Source of the DNA: Pinisolibacter aquiterrae
Lineage (GTDB): Bacteria; Pseudomonadota; Alphaproteobacteria; Rhizobiales; Ancalomicrobiaceae
Assembly: GCF_019160155.1 (NCBI RefSeq)
Contig: NZ_JAFNIH010000061.1
Coordinates: forward strand, 251,532-315,531
Length of the DNA: 64,000 nt
Direction: 5' to 3'
Of this stretch, positions 1 to 9,080 are shown piece by piece. The stretch's first letter is position 1. Every line of letters starts with the position of its first letter. The position numbers were made by a program, and so were the translations under genes. The notes beneath the pieces are model-generated. The model did no database searches, was not told the DNA's origin, and was given only the letters and a program-made list of their open reading frames with translations.

Positions 1-1
1 C

Positions 2-274
2 GCCGGCTACATCGCCGGCCAGCGCGGGCGCGGCGGCGGCTATCGTCTGGCGCGGCCCGCGGCGGCGATCACCCTGTTCGAGATCGTCGACCTGTTCGAG
101 GACGAGAACGATCTCTTCCCCTGCCGGCTGCAGGCCGACGGTCCGTGCCGGGTCGCCGGCATCTGCCGGCTGCGGGTGGTGTGCGCCGAGGCGTGGGAGG
201 CCTATGCGGACACGCTGCGCGCCACCTCGATCGCCGACGTCGCCGCCGAGCCGACCGTCGAGACGGCGGCGTGA
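2..274 (+). CDS. Rrf2-family transcriptional regulator, C-terminal part (cut by window edge)
   Basis: Only the last 90 residues are present; the N-terminal helix-turn-helix lies left of the window. Visible are the Rrf2 wing signature (GRGGGYRLARPA, about residues 10-20 of the fragment), the following ITLFEIVDLFE helix, and three cysteines spaced C-x7-C-x5-C. In Rrf2 proteins such as RirA, NsrR and IscR three cysteines at this place hold an iron-sulfur cluster, and the x7/x5 spacing is the one reported for RirA. The protein is therefore probably a cluster-sensing repressor for iron, nitric oxide or redox state. It ends 4 bp before the stop of a convergent second Rrf2 gene. RirA identity is only a suggestion, since the DNA-binding half is not visible. 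Confidence 0.85.
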   Translation, partial: AGYIAGQRGRGGGYRLARPAAAITLFEIVDLFEDENDLFPCRLQADGPCRVAGICRLRVVCAEAWEAYADTLRATSIADVAAEPTVETAA

Positions 275-278
275 CGGC

Positions 279-728
279 TCAGGCCGACGGCACGGCGGGG
301 CGCGCGAGATCGGCGAGGCCGAGCGCGCGGCGCAGTTCGCTCTCGTTGAAGGTGATGTCGTGGATCGTATGGCGGTCGAGCACCGCCAGGAAGGCCGCCT
401 GAGCCTGTTCGAAGCGGAGCGTCAGGCGCCGATCGGCGGGCGAGGCGCCGGGCACGACCGGCGCCTCGGCGAAGCCCTCCTCGGTCCGCCGCACGATCTC
501 GCCGACGGTGATGGTGTCGGCCGGACGCGCCAGACGGAAGCCGCCGCCGCGACCGCGCACGTTGTCGAGATAACCCCATTGGCCGAGGTGATGGACACAT
601 TTGACGAGATGGGTCCGCGAGATCCCGTGCGCGTCGGCGACGTCCTGGACGCGGACCAGCGCGGGCGCGTCGAGGGCGGCGAACATCAACGTGCGGAGTG
701 CGTAATTGGTGTAGCTGGTGAGACGCAT
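279..728 (-). CDS. Rrf2-family transcriptional regulator without cluster cysteines (NsrR-like)
   Basis: A 149-residue protein starting MRLTSYTNYALRTLMF, the usual start of NsrR-like Rrf2 regulators; an upstream in-frame ATG would add 21 arginine-rich residues that fit no family member, so the inner start was taken. The winged helix-turn-helix runs to about residue 70 and ends in GRGGGFRLARPADTITVGE. The segment that carries three cysteines in cluster-binding members contains none here; the only cysteine is in the recognition-helix area. It probably senses something other than an iron-sulfur cluster, or binds DNA constitutively. The gene follows the SDR gene at 831-1781 in the same direction after about 100 bp and converges on the cysteine-containing Rrf2 gene. 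Confidence 0.85.
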   Translation of the reverse strand: MRLTSYTNYALRTLMFAALDAPALVRVQDVADAHGISRTHLVKCVHHLGQWGYLDNVRGRGGGFRLARPADTITVGEIVRRTEEGFAEAPVVPGASPADRRLTLRFEQAQAAFLAVLDRHTIHDITFNESELRRALGLADLARPAVPSA

Positions 729-830
729 GGGGGCCCGTGACCACGAGGAGATCGGCGCGACGCTACACCCGCGCCGCCTCCGGCGCCACACGTCGCCGCA
801 GGACGCGCCCCGTCTCCGCGCAGCGCCGTC

Positions 831-1781
831 TCACCGGCGGAAGCGCGGGCTCGCGTCCTCGCGGTCGGTCGGATCGCCGCGCCAGGTGCCGGCGGTCCAC
901 AGGGCGGTCAGGCCCTCGCGAAAGGTCGGGTGGGTCAGCGGGCCGATCAGGGCGCGCAGGCGGGCATTGCCGACACGTTTGCTCTCGCCCCAGAAGGTGC
1001 GCGCCATCGGCGTGAACTCCGCCGCCTCGAAGGGGATTTCCGGCGGCGGCGCGACGCCCATCAGCGCGGCGGCGAACTCGATCGGCAGTTGCGGCGGCGC
1101 CGGCTCGTCGTCGCCGACGTTGAGGAGGCCGTCGAAACGGGTCTCGGCGGCGGCGGCGACGGCGCGGCCGATGTCCTCGACATGGATGCGGTTGAACATC
1201 TGGCCGGGCTTGATCACCCGGCGCGCGGTGCCGCGCTCCAGATTGACGAAGGCGTTGCGGCCGGGACCATAGATGCCGGCGAGGCGCAGGATCGCCACGG
1301 GGACGCCGAGTTCGTGGCCGAGCGCAGTCCAGGCCGCCTCGGCGGCGACGCGCCAACGGGTGCGCTCGGCGGCGGGCTCGGGCGGCGTGGTCTCATCGAC
1401 GAAGCCGCCGTCGACGTTGCCGTAGACCCCGACGGTGGAGAGATAGCCGATCCAGGCGAGGCGGCCGGCGCGGGCGCTCTCGCGCAGCGGCTCGACGAGG
1501 CGGGCGAGGAAGGGATCGCCGGCCTCGCTCGGCCCGGCCGAGACGAGGACGTGGGTGGCACGCGCGGCCACCGCGGCGAGACGGGCGTCGGCATCGGGCG
1601 CGTCGAGCGCGACGACTTCGATGCCTTCGGCGGCGAGGCGGGCGGCCTTCTCCGCCTCGCGAGCGGTGGCGGCGAGCGAGCGCAGGCGCGGCGCCAGACG
1701 GGCGGCGCCGTGGCGGGCGGAATAGCCCCAGCCGAGAACGAGGAGATCGATCGAGGGAGCGGCGGAGGAGGCTTCGGTCAT
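831..1781 (-). CDS. NAD(P)-dependent epimerase/dehydratase-type SDR protein
   Basis: A 316-residue extended-type SDR protein resembling the YeeZ/SDR_a5 group. Near the N-terminus is a beta strand and glycine motif (LLVLGWGYSA, about residues 13-22) for the dinucleotide. Around residues 112-122 is YLSTVGVYGN, the usual serine-x-tyrosine neighbourhood of the active site, followed by IYGPGRNAF and an HVEDIG segment typical of nucleotide-sugar epimerase relatives. The start at 1781 follows no strong ribosome site, but the 46 residues that could be added upstream are low-complexity arginine and serine. It is transcribed away from the glycerol dehydrogenase gene. The substrate is unknown; the fold assignment is firm, the reaction is not. 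Confidence 0.8.
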   Translation of the reverse strand: MTEASSAAPSIDLLVLGWGYSARHGAARLAPRLRSLAATAREAEKAARLAAEGIEVVALDAPDADARLAAVAARATHVLVSAGPSEAGDPFLARLVEPLRESARAGRLAWIGYLSTVGVYGNVDGGFVDETTPPEPAAERTRWRVAAEAAWTALGHELGVPVAILRLAGIYGPGRNAFVNLERGTARRVIKPGQMFNRIHVEDIGRAVAAAAETRFDGLLNVGDDEPAPPQLPIEFAAALMGVAPPPEIPFEAAEFTPMARTFWGESKRVGNARLRALIGPLTHPTFREGLTALWTAGTWRGDPTDREDASPRFRR

Positions 1782-2008
1782 GGTGCCAGTCTCGCCGCTC
1801 GCGACGCCGCGATCAATCGATTCGATCCGTTCGAGCCGGCTTCGAGGTCGCGACCCGGGGTCGCGGCCCCTCGTCGAACGGGGGCGGCGAGCGGGATGTG
1901 CGTATTCGCTCTTAAGCAATCGACGGCATTCGCCGCGACGGCGGACAGTCTATGATTTCAGTCGATCTTCACCGCCGTCGAGGCGGGAGCCGATCCCGCC
2001 GGAAAGGG

Positions 2009-3118
2009 ATGGCCACCATGCTCACCACCTCCATCTTCCCCGCCCGCTACGTCCAGGGAGCCGGCGCCCTCGCCTCGCTCGCCGAGGAGGTCGCCCGTCT
2101 CGGCGAACGCGCCCTGGCGATCGTCGATCCGGCGGTGGCCGGCGCCGTCGCCGCGCCCTTGGCCGCGCCCGGCGCGGTCGCCTTCACGGTGGAGCGCTTC
2201 GGCGGCGAATGCTGCGACGGCGAGATCGATCGTCTGGTCGCGGTGGCGCGCGGCGCCGATTGCCGCGTCGTCGTCGGCATCGGCGGCGGCAAGGCGCTCG
2301 ACACCGCCAAGGCGGTGGCGCACGCCCTCGCCCGGCCGGTCGTGATCGTACCGACCCTCGCCTCGACCGACGCGCCCTGCTCCGCCCTGTCGGTGATCTA
2401 CACCGCCGAAGGCGCCTTCGACCGCTATCTGGTGCTGCCGCGCAACCCGGACGTGGTGTTGGTCGACACCGCGCTGATCGTCGCGGCGCCGGTGCGCTTC
2501 CTGGTCTCGGGGATGGGCGACGCGCTCTCGACCTGGTTCGAGGCCGACGACTGCCGGCAGTCGGGCGCCGCCAACATGACCGGGCGGGTCGGCTCGATGA
2601 CCGCCCAGGCCCTGGCGCGTCTCTGCTTCGACACGTTGCTCGCCCACGGCATCGCCGCCAAGACGAGCGCGGCGCGCGGGCTGGTCGACGCCTCCGTCGA
2701 GAAGATCGTCGAGGCGAACACGCTGCTCTCCGGCCTCGGGTTCGAGAGCGGCGGACTCTCGGGCGCCCATGCGATCCACAACGGCCTGACCGCGCTCGCC
2801 CCGACGCACCATTTCTGGCACGGCGAGAAGGTGGCGATCGGCACCCAGGCGCTCTTGTTCCTCACGGGACGTCCGCCGGAGACGATCGCCAAGGTCTACG
2901 ACTTCTGCCTGTCGGTCGGTCTGCCGACGACGCTCGCCGACATCGGCCTCGAGGCGCCGAGCGAGGCGGACCTGATGAAGGTCGCCGAACTCGCCTGCGC
3001 GCCGGGCGAGACGATCTTCAACGCGCCGGTCGAGGTCACCCCGGCCAAGGTCCGCGACGCGCTCGTGGCCGCGGACGCCTATGGGCGGAACCGCAAGGAG
3101 ATGGCCCGGGCCGCGTGA
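2009..3118 (+). CDS. gldA: Glycerol dehydrogenase family protein (GldA-like)
   Basis: Iron-containing alcohol dehydrogenase superfamily member of 369 residues, the usual GldA length. It should oxidise glycerol or a related vicinal diol to the hydroxyketone with NAD+. The NAD-binding signature GIGGGKALDTAKAVAH is at about residue 90, and the three metal ligands of GldA line up as Asp171, His254 and His271 in MGDALSTW, AHAIHNG and FWHGEKV. A GGAAAGG stretch at 2001-2007 is ideally placed for a second ATG at 2018, so the protein may be three residues shorter. It is monocistronic in appearance, divergent from the SDR gene and followed after 120 bp by cfa. Relatives that use other polyols cannot be excluded. 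Confidence 0.85.
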   Translation: MATMLTTSIFPARYVQGAGALASLAEEVARLGERALAIVDPAVAGAVAAPLAAPGAVAFTVERFGGECCDGEIDRLVAVARGADCRVVVGIGGGKALDTAKAVAHALARPVVIVPTLASTDAPCSALSVIYTAEGAFDRYLVLPRNPDVVLVDTALIVAAPVRFLVSGMGDALSTWFEADDCRQSGAANMTGRVGSMTAQALARLCFDTLLAHGIAAKTSAARGLVDASVEKIVEANTLLSGLGFESGGLSGAHAIHNGLTALAPTHHFWHGEKVAIGTQALLFLTGRPPETIAKVYDFCLSVGLPTTLADIGLEAPSEADLMKVAELACAPGETIFNAPVEVTPAKVRDALVAADAYGRNRKEMARAA

Positions 3119-3180
3119 GGTCGGCCGCGTGAGTTGGGCACCGCGCGAGGCTTTCTTCGCACCGCCACATCGCCGATAGT

Positions 3181-3217
3181 CGGTCTTCTCTCCCGGCGTC
3201 GCGCCGGGAGGAGACCG
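3181..3217 (+). promoter_or_regulatory. Strong stem-loop in the cfa leader
   Basis: A nine-base-pair perfect stem (3190-3198 with 3202-3210, loop TCG) is extended by a second six-pair helix (3181-3186 with 3212-3217) after a small bulge. It ends about nine bases before the probable cfa ribosome site (GAGGTGAG near 3226). No T-run follows, so it is not a standard terminator for gldA. It may end gldA transcription with Rho, stabilise the cfa transcript, or control its translation. Confidence 0.45.
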
Positions 3218-3238
3218 ACGATCGCGAGGTGAGCCACG

Positions 3239-4537
3239 ATGACCCAGGCTTCGGAGGAGAGACGCCTCGACGCGGCGACCGCCCTTCTCGAACACGTCCA
3301 CCGGATTCTCGACCTCTCCTTCGGCTTCGAGCTGTGGGACCGGCGGCGCGTGCCGGCCGATACGCCCGCCGACGGGCTGCGGATCGCCATCACCCACGAG
3401 GGTGCGGTGACGCGGCTCCTCAGGCGGCCGAAGGCGACGACGCTGATCGATCTCCACGCCGCCGGCTTCGTCGACATTCGCGGCGGCACGCTGTTCGATC
3501 TCGCCGAGCGGCGGCCGAAGGTGCGCACCAAGGCGATCCTGAAGACCCTCGACAAGGGGCTGCTGCTGCGTTCGCTGCTGCCGTTTCTTCTCGGAACGGC
3601 GCGGCTGCCGGCCGTCGCCTCCCTGACCGCCAAGGACGACGACGCCGCGACGGGCAGCCGGCGCGAGGACATCGAGTTCCATTACGACGTCTCGAACGAC
3701 TTCTACAAACTCTTCCTCGATCCGGAGATGGTCTACACCTGCGGCTATTTCACGGACTGGGGCAACGATCTCGCGACGGCGCAGCGCGACAAGCTCGACA
3801 TGATCTGCCGCAAGCTGCGCCTTAAGCCCGGCGACCGGATGCTCGACATCGGCTCGGGCTGGGGCGCGCTCGTCTGTCACGCGGCCGAGCACTACGGCGT
3901 GACCGCGCTCGGCGTCACGCTGTCGAGCGAGCAGTTGGCGCTCTCCCGGACGAAGGTCGCGGAACGCGGGCTCGCCGACCGGGTCCGCATCGAGTTGCAG
4001 GACTTCCGCATGCTCGAGGGTCAGTTCGACAAGATCTCCTCGATCGGCATGTTCGAACATGTCGGGATCGACAATCACGGCGCCTATTTCTCGACGATCG
4101 ACCGGCTTCTCGCCGACGGCGGGCTCTATCTGCACCACGCCATCACCCGGCCGGGCAAGCTCGACCTGCGCAAATTTCGCAAGAAGAAGGCCGAATACAA
4201 GGCGATCACCAGCTACATCTTCCCCGGCGGCGAGCTCGACCACATCGGCTGGACCGCCACCAATCTCGAGGCGCATCGGTTCGAGATCCACGACGTCGAG
4301 GGCTGGCGTGAGCATTACGCGCGGACGACGGAATTCTGGGCGCGCAATCTGATCGCCCATCGCGAGGCGGCGGAGGCGATCGCCGGGCCGGCGAAGACGC
4401 GGATCTGGGTCCTCTATCTCGCCGGCGTCTCGCTCGCCTTCCGCAACGGGTCGGTATCGATCTTCCAGACGCTCGCCTCCAAGCGCCGGCGCGGCCCCTC
4501 GGGTCTGCCGCCGACACGAGCCGATCTCTATCGCTGA
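3239..4537 (+). CDS. cfa: Cyclopropane-fatty-acyl-phospholipid synthase
   Basis: A 432-residue CFA synthase that adds a methylene group from S-adenosylmethionine across cis double bonds of membrane phospholipid acyl chains, a stress and stationary-phase modification. The N-terminal 130 residues form the family's lipid-binding domain. The methyltransferase part begins with HYDVSNDFYKLFLD (from about residue 148) and contains the SAM-binding loop LDIGSGWGAL (about 202-211), GVTLSSEQ and the catalytic-area segment MFEHVG. The C-terminal ARTTEFW and FQTLASK segments are typical of the family. The ATG follows a GAGGTGAG ribosome site and a strong leader hairpin. It appears to be a single-gene unit, ending convergent to the DUF924 gene 24 bp away. 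Confidence 0.93.
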   Translation: MTQASEERRLDAATALLEHVHRILDLSFGFELWDRRRVPADTPADGLRIAITHEGAVTRLLRRPKATTLIDLHAAGFVDIRGGTLFDLAERRPKVRTKAILKTLDKGLLLRSLLPFLLGTARLPAVASLTAKDDDAATGSRREDIEFHYDVSNDFYKLFLDPEMVYTCGYFTDWGNDLATAQRDKLDMICRKLRLKPGDRMLDIGSGWGALVCHAAEHYGVTALGVTLSSEQLALSRTKVAERGLADRVRIELQDFRMLEGQFDKISSIGMFEHVGIDNHGAYFSTIDRLLADGGLYLHHAITRPGKLDLRKFRKKKAEYKAITSYIFPGGELDHIGWTATNLEAHRFEIHDVEGWREHYARTTEFWARNLIAHREAAEAIAGPAKTRIWVLYLAGVSLAFRNGSVSIFQTLASKRRRGPSGLPPTRADLYR

Positions 4538-4561
4538 GGCGGCACCGCGCGCCCCGCGACG

Positions 4562-5197
4562 TCAGAAGGCGCTGCCGTCCTCGCGCAGGAACGCCTCCTC
4601 CTCGGGGCTCGACGGGCGGCCGAGGATGGCGTTGCGATGGGGGAAGCGGCCGAAGCGGGCGACGATGTCGCGGTGGCGATGGGCGAAGTCGAGGGCGTTC
4701 TCGAAATAGGCGAGGTTCGGCGAGGCGCGCCGGGCGGCCTCGGCGGTGATCGCCTCGAAGCGCTCGATCATCTCGTCCTGATCGGCGAGCCGTTCGGAAT
4801 GCATCAGCGGCATGAAGACGAAGCTCGCGCGGAAGAGATCGCCCGCCACGGGATCGGCGAGTTCGGAGGCGTGGCGGGAGGCCTCGACCGCGAGGGCGTC
4901 GTGGGCATACATGCCCGGCGTGCCCCGATGGATGTTGCGCGGCAGCTGATCGAGCGCCACCACGACCGCGGTCGCGCTCGCCGGATCGCCCGGCCGCCAG
5001 CCGGCGGCGAGGCGCGCGGCGACGCGCTCGACCAACGCGCCGAACCGGGCGGCGATCTCGGCATCGATCGCCGCATCCTTGCCCCACCACCGGCGCAGGC
5101 GAACGTCACCCTCGGCCGGGACGACGTCGGAGAGGTCGCCGAACCAATAGGCGAGGAGATCTCGAAGCGCGGCGGCGTCGTTCGGCGCGTCCGTCAT
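4562..5197 (-). CDS. DUF924 family protein
   Basis: A 211-residue protein with the complete DUF924 pattern: an N-terminal YWFGD, a WWGKD segment, the conserved ALDQLPRNIHRGTPGMYAHD (about residues 75-94) and MPLMHSER, and near the end FGRFPHRNAILGRPSSPEE. The family is helical and resembles tetratricopeptide folds; its biochemical role is not established. The start codon overlaps the stop of the upstream SnoaL-like gene by four bases (ATGA), so the two are probably co-translated. Start choice is supported by that overlap. Confidence 0.88.
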   Translation of the reverse strand: MTDAPNDAAALRDLLAYWFGDLSDVVPAEGDVRLRRWWGKDAAIDAEIAARFGALVERVAARLAAGWRPGDPASATAVVVALDQLPRNIHRGTPGMYAHDALAVEASRHASELADPVAGDLFRASFVFMPLMHSERLADQDEMIERFEAITAEAARRASPNLAYFENALDFAHRHRDIVARFGRFPHRNAILGRPSSPEEEAFLREDGSAF

Positions 5198-5598
5198 GCC
5201 AGCACCTGCCGGGAGATGGCGGCGGAATCGCGCGCGCCCCAGCGCGCGGAGATCCGACCGTCGGCGAATTCGAACCATTCCATCGCCGTGACCTCGTAGG
5301 TCTTGCCGGTCGGCGTCACGCCGGCGAGCCCCCGGAAGGGGCCGACGAAGCGGCCGGTCTCGCGACAGCGCACCGCCGCGCGGTCCTCGGTCACGATCAT
5401 GTCGAGGATCTCGAGGCGCATGCTCATGCCGTGGTGAAGCTCGCTCCAGACCGGCTCGGCGACGTCGAGGTTTCCATGGCCGAGCACGCCCCAGATCTTC
5501 GGCTCGGGCGCGAAGATCTCTCGCAACCGCACCATGTCGAAGGCGTCGAGCGCCTCGACATAGGCCCGCACCAAGTCCTCGTTCCGCGACGCCGTCAT
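5194..5598 (-). CDS. SnoaL-like / nuclear transport factor 2 fold protein
   Basis: A 134-residue protein of the SnoaL-like (NTF2 fold) group. The N-terminal helix EDLVRAYVEALDAFDMVRLREIFAPE, the middle strand around GRFVGPFRGL and the C-terminal MEWFEFADGRISARWGARD are the usual landmarks of this cone-shaped fold, which serves as a polyketide cyclase, ester-forming enzyme or simple ligand carrier in different proteins. No catalytic residue can be assigned. It is upstream of and translationally coupled to the DUF924 gene. The start at 5598 was chosen because residues upstream of it do not match the fold. Confidence 0.75.
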   Translation of the reverse strand: MTASRNEDLVRAYVEALDAFDMVRLREIFAPEPKIWGVLGHGNLDVAEPVWSELHHGMSMRLEILDMIVTEDRAAVRCRETGRFVGPFRGLAGVTPTGKTYEVTAMEWFEFADGRISARWGARDSAAISRQVLA

Positions 5599-5677
5599 GG
5601 TTGCGACCTTCTCCCTCTTCGATCCTGCGAACGCGTCGCATAGTCGACCGGGGCCGGTCACCGATCAAGACGGGAAA

Positions 5678-5706
5678 CGAAAAAGGGCGCCCGTCGGGGC
5701 GCCCTT
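5678..5706 (-). terminator. Rho-independent terminator of pnp
   Basis: A ten-pair GC-rich stem (5683-5692 with 5697-5706, loop of four) is followed on the minus strand by five T residues. It lies 25 bp past the pnp stop, exactly where the rpsO-pnp transcript should end. Confidence 0.85.
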
Positions 5707-5730
5707 CGTTCGTCTCGAGGTCGGGAGCGA

Positions 5731-7866
5731 TCAGCCTTCGGCCTTCTCGCCCTCTTCCTTCTTGATTTCCTGGCCGGTGGCCTGGTCGACGACCTTCATC
5801 GACAGGCGAACCTTGCCGCGCTCGTCGAAGCCGAGCAGCTTGACCCACACCTTCTGGCCTTCCTTGACCACGTCGGTGACCTTGCCGACCTTCTGGGGGG
5901 CGAGCTGGGAGATGTGGACGAGGCCGTCGCGCGAACCGAAGAAGTTCACGAAGGCGCCGAACTCCATGCACTTGACGACCGTGCCCTCGTAGATCGCGTT
6001 CAGCTCGGGCTCGGCCGCGATCGACTTGACCCAGTTGACCGCCGCCTTGATCTTCTTCTGATCGGCGGAGGACACCTTGACGGTGCCGTCGTCCTGGATG
6101 TCGACCTTGGCGCCGGTCTTCTCGACGATCTCGCGGATCACCTTGCCGCCCGAGCCGATCACTTCACGGATCTTGTCGGTCGGGATCTTGAAGGACTCGA
6201 TGCGCGGGGCATGCTCGCCGAGCTCGGGACGGGCCGAGGTGATCGCCTTCGACATCTCGTTCAGGATGTGGATGCGACCGTCCTTGGCCTGACCGAGAGC
6301 GACCTTCATGATCTCCTCGGTGATGCCGGCGATCTTGATGTCCATCTGCAGCGAGGTCACGCCGTCGGCGGTGCCGGCCACCTTGAAGTCCATGTCGCCG
6401 AGGTGGTCCTCGTCACCGAGAATGTCGGTGAGGACGGCGAAGCGCTCGCCTTCCTTGATCAGGCCCATGGCGATGCCGGCGGTCGGCTGCTTGATCGGCA
6501 CGCCCGCGTCCATCAGAGCGAGCGACGAGCCGCAGACGGTGGCCATCGACGAGGAGCCGTTCGACTCGGTGATCTCCGACACCAGACGGATGGTGTAGGG
6601 GAACTCGTGCTTGATCGGCAGGACCGGGTGGATGGCACGCCAAGCGAGCTTGCCATGGCCGATCTCGCGACGGCCGGGCGAACCCATGCGGCCGGTCTCG
6701 CCGACCGAGTAGGGGGGGAAGTTGTAGTGGAGCATGAAGTGCTCCTTGTAGGTCCCCGCCAGGGCGTCGACGAACTGCTCGTCCTCGCCGGTGCCCAGCG
6801 TCGCGACGACCAGAGCCTGGGTCTCGCCGCGGGTGAAGAGGGCGGAACCGTGGGCGCGCGGCAGGATGCCGACCTCGGCGCGGATCGGACGGACGGTGAC
6901 GAGGTCACGGCCGTCGATGCGGGCGCCGGTGTCGAGGATGTTCCAGCGCACCACCTTGGCCTGGACTTCCTTGAAGGCGGTCGCGACCTTTTCCTTCTCG
7001 AACTTCGCCTCGCCGTCGGCGGGGACGAGCGCGGCCATCACCTTCGCCTTGACGGCGTCGACGGCCTTGTAGCGGTCCTGCTTGACGGTGATCTTGTAGG
7101 CGTCGCGCAGATCGGCTTCGGCGATCTCGAGCACCGCCTTCTCGACCTCGGAGAGATCGGGGGCGACGAAGTCGCGCGGCTCCTTGGCGGCCTTCTCGGC
7201 GAGACGGATGATCGCCTCGATCACCGGCTGGAAGCCGGCGTGGCCGAACATCACGGCACCGAGCATGACGTCCTCGGAGAGCTCCTTGGCTTCCGATTCG
7301 ACCATCATGACGGCGTCTTGGGTGCCGGCGACGACGAGATCGAGCTTGTTCTCGGTCTCTTCGTCGAGCTGCGGGTTCAGCACGTATTCGCCGTTGATGT
7401 AGCCGACGCGGGCGCCGCCGATCGGGCCCATGAAGGGCACGCCGGAGAGGGTCAGCGCGGCGGAGGCGGCGACCATGGCGACGACGTCGGGGGCGTTCTC
7501 GAGATCATGGGAGAGAACGGTGACGATCACCTGGGTGTCGCACTTGAAGCCCTCGACGAAGAGGGGGCGGATCGGGCGGTCGATCAGGCGGGAGATCAGG
7601 GTCTCGGCCTCGGAGGGACGGCCCTCGCGCTTGAAGTAGCCGCCCGGGATCTTGCCGGCCGCGAAGGCCTTTTCCTGGTAGTTGACGGTCAGCGGGAAGA
7701 AGTCCTGGCCGGGCTTCGGCTCCTTCATCGCCACGACGGTGGCGAGGACGGTGGTCTCGCCATAGGTGGCGAGCACGGCGCCGTCGGCCTGACGGGCGAT
7801 CTTGCCGGTCTCGAGCACGAGCGTGCGGCCGGCCCAGTCGATGACTTCGCGATGGATGTCGAACAT
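5731..7866 (-). CDS. pnp: Polyribonucleotide nucleotidyltransferase (PNPase)
   Basis: A 711-residue 3'-to-5' phosphorolytic exoribonuclease, the core of RNA decay and, with RNase E, of the degradosome. Two RNase PH domains (about residues 1-140 and 315-470) are separated by the helical domain. The KH domain follows with its GxxG loop in [15 protein letters not shown] (about 560-580), and the S1 domain after it with [17 protein letters not shown] (about 625-642). The start [11 protein letters not shown] matches alphaproteobacterial PNPases; longer in-frame upstream sequence is not family-like. It follows rpsO in the same direction, as in most proteobacteria, with two strong hairpins between the genes that may be sites of RNase III processing and autoregulation. 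Confidence 0.98.
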   Translation of the reverse strand: MFDIHREVIDWAGRTLVLETGKIARQADGAVLATYGETTVLATVVAMKEPKPGQDFFPLTVNYQEKAFAAGKIPGGYFKREGRPSEAETLISRLIDRPIRPLFVEGFKCDTQVIVTVLSHDLENAPDVVAMVAASAALTLSGVPFMGPIGGARVGYINGEYVLNPQLDEETENKLDLVVAGTQDAVMMVESEAKELSEDVMLGAVMFGHAGFQPVIEAIIRLAEKAAKEPRDFVAPDLSEVEKAVLEIAEADLRDAYKITVKQDRYKAVDAVKAKVMAALVPADGEAKFEKEKVATAFKEVQAKVVRWNILDTGARIDGRDLVTVRPIRAEVGILPRAHGSALFTRGETQALVVATLGTGEDEQFVDALAGTYKEHFMLHYNFPPYSVGETGRMGSPGRREIGHGKLAWRAIHPVLPIKHEFPYTIRLVSEITESNGSSSMATVCGSSLALMDAGVPIKQPTAGIAMGLIKEGERFAVLTDILGDEDHLGDMDFKVAGTADGVTSLQMDIKIAGITEEIMKVALGQAKDGRIHILNEMSKAITSARPELGEHAPRIESFKIPTDKIREVIGSGGKVIREIVEKTGAKVDIQDDGTVKVSSADQKKIKAAVNWVKSIAAEPELNAIYEGTVVKCMEFGAFVNFFGSRDGLVHISQLAPQKVGKVTDVVKEGQKVWVKLLGFDERGKVRLSMKVVDQATGQEIKKEEGEKAEG

Positions 7867-8004
7867 GTGTCTTCGGTCCTCACGGAGCGCGTCCCTATGA
7901 CGGCTCCGCATCTTGTTCGCGCGCGGGACGCCGAAGCGGCATCCTCGCGCGCCTGTCACGGGCGGACGGGAAACCCCGTCCGATGGACCATGAGCAAGAC
8001 GGCG

Positions 8005-8037
8005 GGGGGCTCTGCCCGATCCGGGCGCGGAGCCCCC
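8005..8037 (-). terminator. Nested hairpin between rpsO and pnp
   Basis: An outer eight-pair stem (8005-8012 with 8030-8037) encloses a five-pair stem (8014-8018 with 8022-8026). It lies about 140 bp upstream of the pnp start. There is no T-run. In other bacteria this interval holds the partial rpsO terminator and the RNase III site used in pnp autoregulation; either role is possible here. Confidence 0.45.
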
Positions 8038-8133
8038 GGCGATCCTGCCATGGTCCGCGAGCGCTTCCGGCGGCGACCCGATACGCGGCACCCGGAAGCA
8101 CGAGACGGAGATCACTCCCCGTCGGAGAGAGAC

Positions 8134-8155
8134 GGAGCGGCGCGAGCGCCGCTCC
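8134..8155 (-). terminator. Perfect nine-pair hairpin just after rpsO
   Basis: GGAGCGGCG at 8134-8142 pairs with CGCCGCTCC at 8147-8155 around a four-base loop, about 43 bp past the rpsO stop. On the minus strand it is followed by GTCTCTCT rather than a pure T-run, so it looks like a leaky terminator or a 3'-end stabiliser for the rpsO message. Confidence 0.5.
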
Positions 8156-8197
8156 GAAGGTCGATCGTCGGCGCGGGACGGACCCCGCGCCGTGGCG

Positions 8198-8467
8198 TCA
8201 GCGGCGCAGGCCGAGACGCTCGATCAGAGACTTGTAGCGCGCTTCGTCCTTCGACTTCAGATAGTCGAGAAGCGAGCGGCGCGACGAGACCATCTTCAGG
8301 AGGCCACGACGGGAGTGGTTGTCCTTGGCGTGGGTCTTGAAGTGCTCGGTGAGGTTGACGATCCGCTCGGTCAGGACCGCGACCTGCACTTCCGGCGAGC
8401 CGGTGTCGCCTTCCTTGGTCGCGTACTGCTTGACGAGTTCGAGCTTGCGTTCAGCCGTGATCGACAT
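8198..8467 (-). CDS. rpsO: 30S ribosomal protein S15
   Basis: An 89-residue protein, the standard S15 length. It binds the central domain of 16S rRNA and acts early in small-subunit assembly. The sequence carries the family signature: [18 protein letters not shown] near residues 17-34, [15 protein letters not shown] in the middle and [12 protein letters not shown] at the C-terminus. The start follows an AAAGGAT ribosome site by a suitable distance. It heads the rpsO-pnp transcript; S15 commonly represses its own translation through the leader, but no leader fold was worked out here. Confidence 0.98.
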   Translation of the reverse strand: MSITAERKLELVKQYATKEGDTGSPEVQVAVLTERIVNLTEHFKTHAKDNHSRRGLLKMVSSRRSLLDYLKSKDEARYKSLIERLGLRR

Positions 8468-8605
8468 CGTGAGATCATCCTTTCGGGTGAGACAAACGAA
8501 CATGGCCCCGCCGGGATGTCGTCCAGCGGGGTCGGCGCGCGGGTCTTATGCACGAAAGAGGACCGGAACGCCACACAAAACGCCGCGAGGTCGGGCCCGC
8601 CGCGA

Positions 8606-9076
8606 TCATCGCGCCGCCGGCAGGCGCCGAGCGGCGGTCGCGGCCTCCCCGAGGCGGCGTTTCAGCCGTTCGGCGACGTCGTCGAGCCGGCATTCCCAGA
8701 TCACCATCACCCGGAAGCCACGGGCCCGAAGGGCGCGGATCGCGGCCGCGTCGCGGGCGCGATTGGCGGTGAATTTAGCCTCCCAGAAGGCGCGATTGTT
8801 CTTCGGGATCGTGGCGCGGCGGCAGCCGGTGTGGTGATGCCAGAAGCAGCCGTCGACGAAGATCGCGAAGCGGCGGCGGGCATTGGCGAAATCGGGGCTG
8901 CCGGGCAGGCCCTTCACGTTGCGGCGATAGGCGATGCCGAGATCGCGCAAGGCGCGCGCCACCACCTCCTCCGGCGCGGTGCGCTTCTGGCGGACCCGGC
9001 CGAGGAGCGCCGCGCGTTCCGGCGATTGCGGGATCGGGCGCGGCGGGCGGGCGGGCTTCGGCGCATCCTCCGCCAT
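8606..9076 (-). CDS. vsr: Very short patch repair endonuclease (Vsr)
   Basis: A 156-residue Vsr-type endonuclease. Such enzymes nick next to T:G mismatches that arise when a 5-methylcytosine made by a Dcm methyltransferase deaminates. Visible are RVRQKRTAPEEVVARALRDLG, the catalytic-area LPGSPDFANARRRFAIFVDGCFWH with the conserved aspartates, and the zinc-associated WHHHTGC. The C-terminal NRARDAAAIRALRARGFRVMVIWEC is also standard. The gene starts four bases after the stop of the adjacent cytosine methyltransferase gene in the same direction, which is the usual partnership. Confidence 0.92.
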   Translation of the reverse strand: MAEDAPKPARPPRPIPQSPERAALLGRVRQKRTAPEEVVARALRDLGIAYRRNVKGLPGSPDFANARRRFAIFVDGCFWHHHTGCRRATIPKNNRAFWEAKFTANRARDAAAIRALRARGFRVMVIWECRLDDVAERLKRRLGEAATAARRLPAAR

Positions 9077-9080
9077 TTCG

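Noticed and set aside
5914..8340. Open frame of 808 codons antisense to pnp
   Set aside because: Low-complexity composition, no motif, and it covers both pnp and part of rpsO in antisense; GC-rich codon use explains it.
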